Positions 6,215 through 8,113 of a stretch of DNA of 8,113 nucleotides are shown piece after piece (within the stretch, counting starts at the first letter, position 1; every line of letters starts with the position of its first letter). Origin of the DNA: JBOHWJ01 sp050736615 (GTDB lineage Bacteria > Desulfobacterota > Binatia > Binatales > Binataceae); NCBI GenBank assembly GCA_050736615.1, contig JBOHWL010000196.1, forward strand, positions 1 to 8,113. The letters run 5' to 3'. The notes under the pieces were generated by a model. It was not told the DNA's origin. It worked only from the letters and a program-made list of their open reading frames with translations, and ran no database searches. A program made the position numbers and the translations under genes.

Positions 6215-7957
6215 ATGAGACGCCTCTTTTACCACATCCGCCGCCATTGGGTCGGATATCTGTTCGGTATTTTTTGCACGATCGCGTTCGCGGTCCTGCA
6301 GATGATCCTGCCGATCCTGATCCGCGACGCCATCGACGCCATCCAGAAGGACAATTTCATCCGCGTGATTCATGTGGCGGAAGTGATGGGCGGGCTTGCC
6401 CTGATGATGGGCATCACGCGGATGTTCTCGCGCTTCGTCATTTTCAACAACGGCCGGCACGTCGAATACGAGATGCGTGACGCCTTGTTCACGCATCTAT
6501 CCACCCTTGGCCCCGCTTTTTACGAGCGCCTCAAGACCGGCGACCTGATGTCGCGAATGATCAACGACCTGACCGCGGTGCGGATGATGGTCGGGATGGG
6601 CGTGCTGAGCTTTACCAGCACGCCGGTGACTTACATCCTCGGCCTGGTCTTCATGTTTTCACTTAACGTGAAGCTCACCCTGGCGTGTCTGGTCCCGTAT
6701 GTAACGCTCTTCATTATTATGCGTTTTCTGACGCGCAGCCTGATGGAGCGCAGCCTCAAGGTGCAGGAGGGGTTGGGCGCGATCGCGGCCAAAGTGCAGG
6801 AAAGCCTTTCCGGCATCCACGTCGTCAAGGCCTATACGCTCGAACCGCGCGAGGCTGAGCGGTTCCGCGCCCTCAACGACGAGTACAACGAGCAGGGGTT
6901 GGCGCTGGCGCGCGTGCGCGGCGCGATTATGCCGCTGATTCGCGGCGCGGTCGCCACTTCGGTCATGATCCTGATCATCTACGGTGGCTCGCTGATCGAG
7001 GCGCACCAACTGACCATCGGCGATCTGGCGGCTTTCCTGGTCTATCTCGGTTATCTCGCCTGGCCCACTGTTTCGCTCGGCTGGATGATCTCGATCTATC
7101 AACGCGCGAAGGCCTCGCTGAAGCGGTTGGAGGAAATCTTCCAGGCCGAACCGATACCCTCGGTGCCGGGGGACGGAATCAAGCTTGCGGTCGAGGGCGC
7201 GATTGAATGGGACAACGTGTCCTTCAGCTACTTCGAAGGCTTCGACGACGTGACCCGCGCTTACGCACTTAAAAACATTTCAGTGAAAGTGCCGGCTGGC
7301 CAAAAGCTAGCCATCGTGGGACGTACCGGATCAGGCAAATCGACGATGACCAAGCTGCTGGCGCGGCTGCTCGAGCCAACCAGCGGACGCGTGCTGCTGG
7401 ACGGGCGCGACTTGCGCGAGTTGCCATTGCCGGCGTTGCGGCGGACGGTGGGCGTGGTTCCGCAGGAGCCTACGCTGTTTTCCGATACGATGGCGCGCAA
7501 TATCGCCTTGGGCAAACCGGACGCCAGCATGAGTGAAATTGAAGCTGCGGCATATGTGGCGGGCCTGGAAGGCGATGTCGCCGTGCTGCCGCGTGGGCTC
7601 GACACGATTGTCGGCGAACGCGGCATGTCGCTTTCCGGCGGCCAGAAACAGCGCGTCACTATCGCGCGCTTGCTGACCTACGACCCCGCCATCGTGGTGC
7701 TCGATGACGCCCTCTCGAGCGTGGATACCGAAACCGAGCAGGCCGTGTTGCATAGCCTTTCCGAAAACGTCAAGGGACGCACCACGATCGTGGTCTCGCA
7801 TCGCGCCTCGACGGTGCGCGACGCCGACGAGATCATCGTGCTTGAAGACGGCCTCATCGCTGAGCGGGGGACCCACGAACAACTGATGGCGCGGCGCGGA
7901 ACGTACGCGGAGCTGTTCCGGCGCCAATTGCTCGAAGAGGAACTGGCGCGCTACTGA
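6215..7957 (+). CDS. ABC exporter half-transporter, degenerate-site subunit of a heterodimer
   Basis: The protein has 580 residues, the usual length for a fused membrane-plus-ATPase exporter half. Residues about 1-310 form the transmembrane domain, with hydrophobic helices near 14-36, 51-70, 133-152, 155-175, 238-257 and 267-290. The ATPase follows from about 325: Walker A GRTGSGKS at 369-376 (Lys375), Q-loop Gln417, signature LSGGQ at 473-477, Walker B ending in Asp497 and H-loop His529. The residue after Walker B, normally the catalytic Glu, is Asp498 (LDDALSSVD). That is typical of the degenerate half in heterodimeric exporters such as TM287/288 or BmrCD, so a partner with an intact Glu is expected. 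The partner gene starts 1 nt after the stop. The substrate could be a drug, lipid or peptide; the sequence does not say. An in-frame stop at 6167 and the canonical N-terminus support ATG 6215, although no good Shine-Dalgarno precedes it. Confidence 0.95.
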   Translation: MRRLFYHIRRHWVGYLFGIFCTIAFAVLQMILPILIRDAIDAIQKDNFIRVIHVAEVMGGLALMMGITRMFSRFVIFNNGRHVEYEMRDALFTHLSTLGPAFYERLKTGDLMSRMINDLTAVRMMVGMGVLSFTSTPVTYILGLVFMFSLNVKLTLACLVPYVTLFIIMRFLTRSLMERSLKVQEGLGAIAAKVQESLSGIHVVKAYTLEPREAERFRALNDEYNEQGLALARVRGAIMPLIRGAVATSVMILIIYGGSLIEAHQLTIGDLAAFLVYLGYLAWPTVSLGWMISIYQRAKASLKRLEEIFQAEPIPSVPGDGIKLAVEGAIEWDNVSFSYFEGFDDVTRAYALKNISVKVPAGQKLAIVGRTGSGKSTMTKLLARLLEPTSGRVLLDGRDLRELPLPALRRTVGVVPQEPTLFSDTMARNIALGKPDASMSEIEAAAYVAGLEGDVAVLPRGLDTIVGERGMSLSGGQKQRVTIARLLTYDPAIVVLDDALSSVDTETEQAVLHSLSENVKGRTTIVVSHRASTVRDADEIIVLEDGLIAERGTHEQLMARRGTYAELFRRQLLEEELARY

Positions 7958-7958
7958 A

Positions 7959-8113
7959 ATGCGACACATGGCGGAAGAGGAGCTCGGCCGCGTCTATGAC
8001 TGGCGGCTGTTGAAGTGGGTGTGGAGCTATGTGCGGCCCTACCGCAAGCTGTTTTGGCTGTCGGTGCTGTTGATGCCGCTGAATTCAGCGTGCGCGCTGG
8101 CCCAGCCCTACAT
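7959..8113 (+). CDS. second ABC exporter half-transporter (5' part only)
   Basis: The ATG at 7959 comes 1 nt after the TGA of the upstream exporter gene, so the two are surely co-transcribed and probably translationally coupled. The 51 complete codons read MRHMAEEELGRVYDWRLLKW..., then a charged S-Y-V-R-P-Y-R-K-L segment and the start of a hydrophobic helix, as in the N-termini of MdlB-like partner subunits. An alternative start is the ATG at 7968. The ATPase domain lies outside the window, so whether it carries the catalytic Glu missing from its neighbour cannot be seen. Confidence 0.85.
   Translation, partial: MRHMAEEELGRVYDWRLLKWVWSYVRPYRKLFWLSVLLMPLNSACALAQPY

Noticed and set aside
7331..7969. 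212-residue open frame on the minus strand
   Set aside because: It is antisense to the ATPase domain of the ABC exporter, whose motifs are all on the plus strand.

Overview
The window is moderately GC-rich bacterial DNA with four genes and two blocks of dispersed repeats. One very large gene runs leftward off the left edge. Three genes run rightward, the last one cut by the right edge. The organism cannot be named from this stretch. The multi-domain signalling gene, the palindromic repeats of the GTCATTCTGA...GAATCCC type and apparent selenocysteine use would fit a soil or sediment lineage such as Acidobacteriota or a similar phylum, but that is a weak inference.

Positions 1-4055 (minus strand) encode at least 1351 residues of a soluble signalling protein. 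It joins a CheB methylesterase, a CheR methyltransferase, a PAS-like domain, a long coiled coil, two more PAS domains, a histidine kinase and a C-terminal receiver. Positions 4056-4587 hold its leader and two repeat elements.

Positions 4588-5163 (plus strand) are the most interesting part. They encode a carboxymuconolactone decarboxylase/AhpD-like protein whose frame is interrupted once, by a TGA at 4825-4827. That TGA sits exactly where the family has the second cysteine of its CxxC motif. A perfect 7-bp hairpin with a GGU loop begins 11 nt after it, with the loop 18 nt downstream, the geometry of a bacterial SECIS element. The best reading is a 191-residue selenoprotein with a C-P-F-U redox motif, which a standard annotation would split into fragments of 79 and about 111 residues. 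TGA also ends the next gene, so a global reassignment of TGA is unlikely.

Positions 5164-6214 contain no convincing gene. From about 5333 they are packed with inverted and direct repeats related to those left of the selenoprotein gene, so that gene is flanked by the same repeat family on both sides. Positions 6215-7957 encode a half-size ABC exporter with a degenerate catalytic site. One base after its stop a second ABC exporter half begins at 7959 and leaves the window, so the pair probably forms a heterodimeric exporter. Nothing visible links the sensor, the selenoprotein and the exporter functionally.
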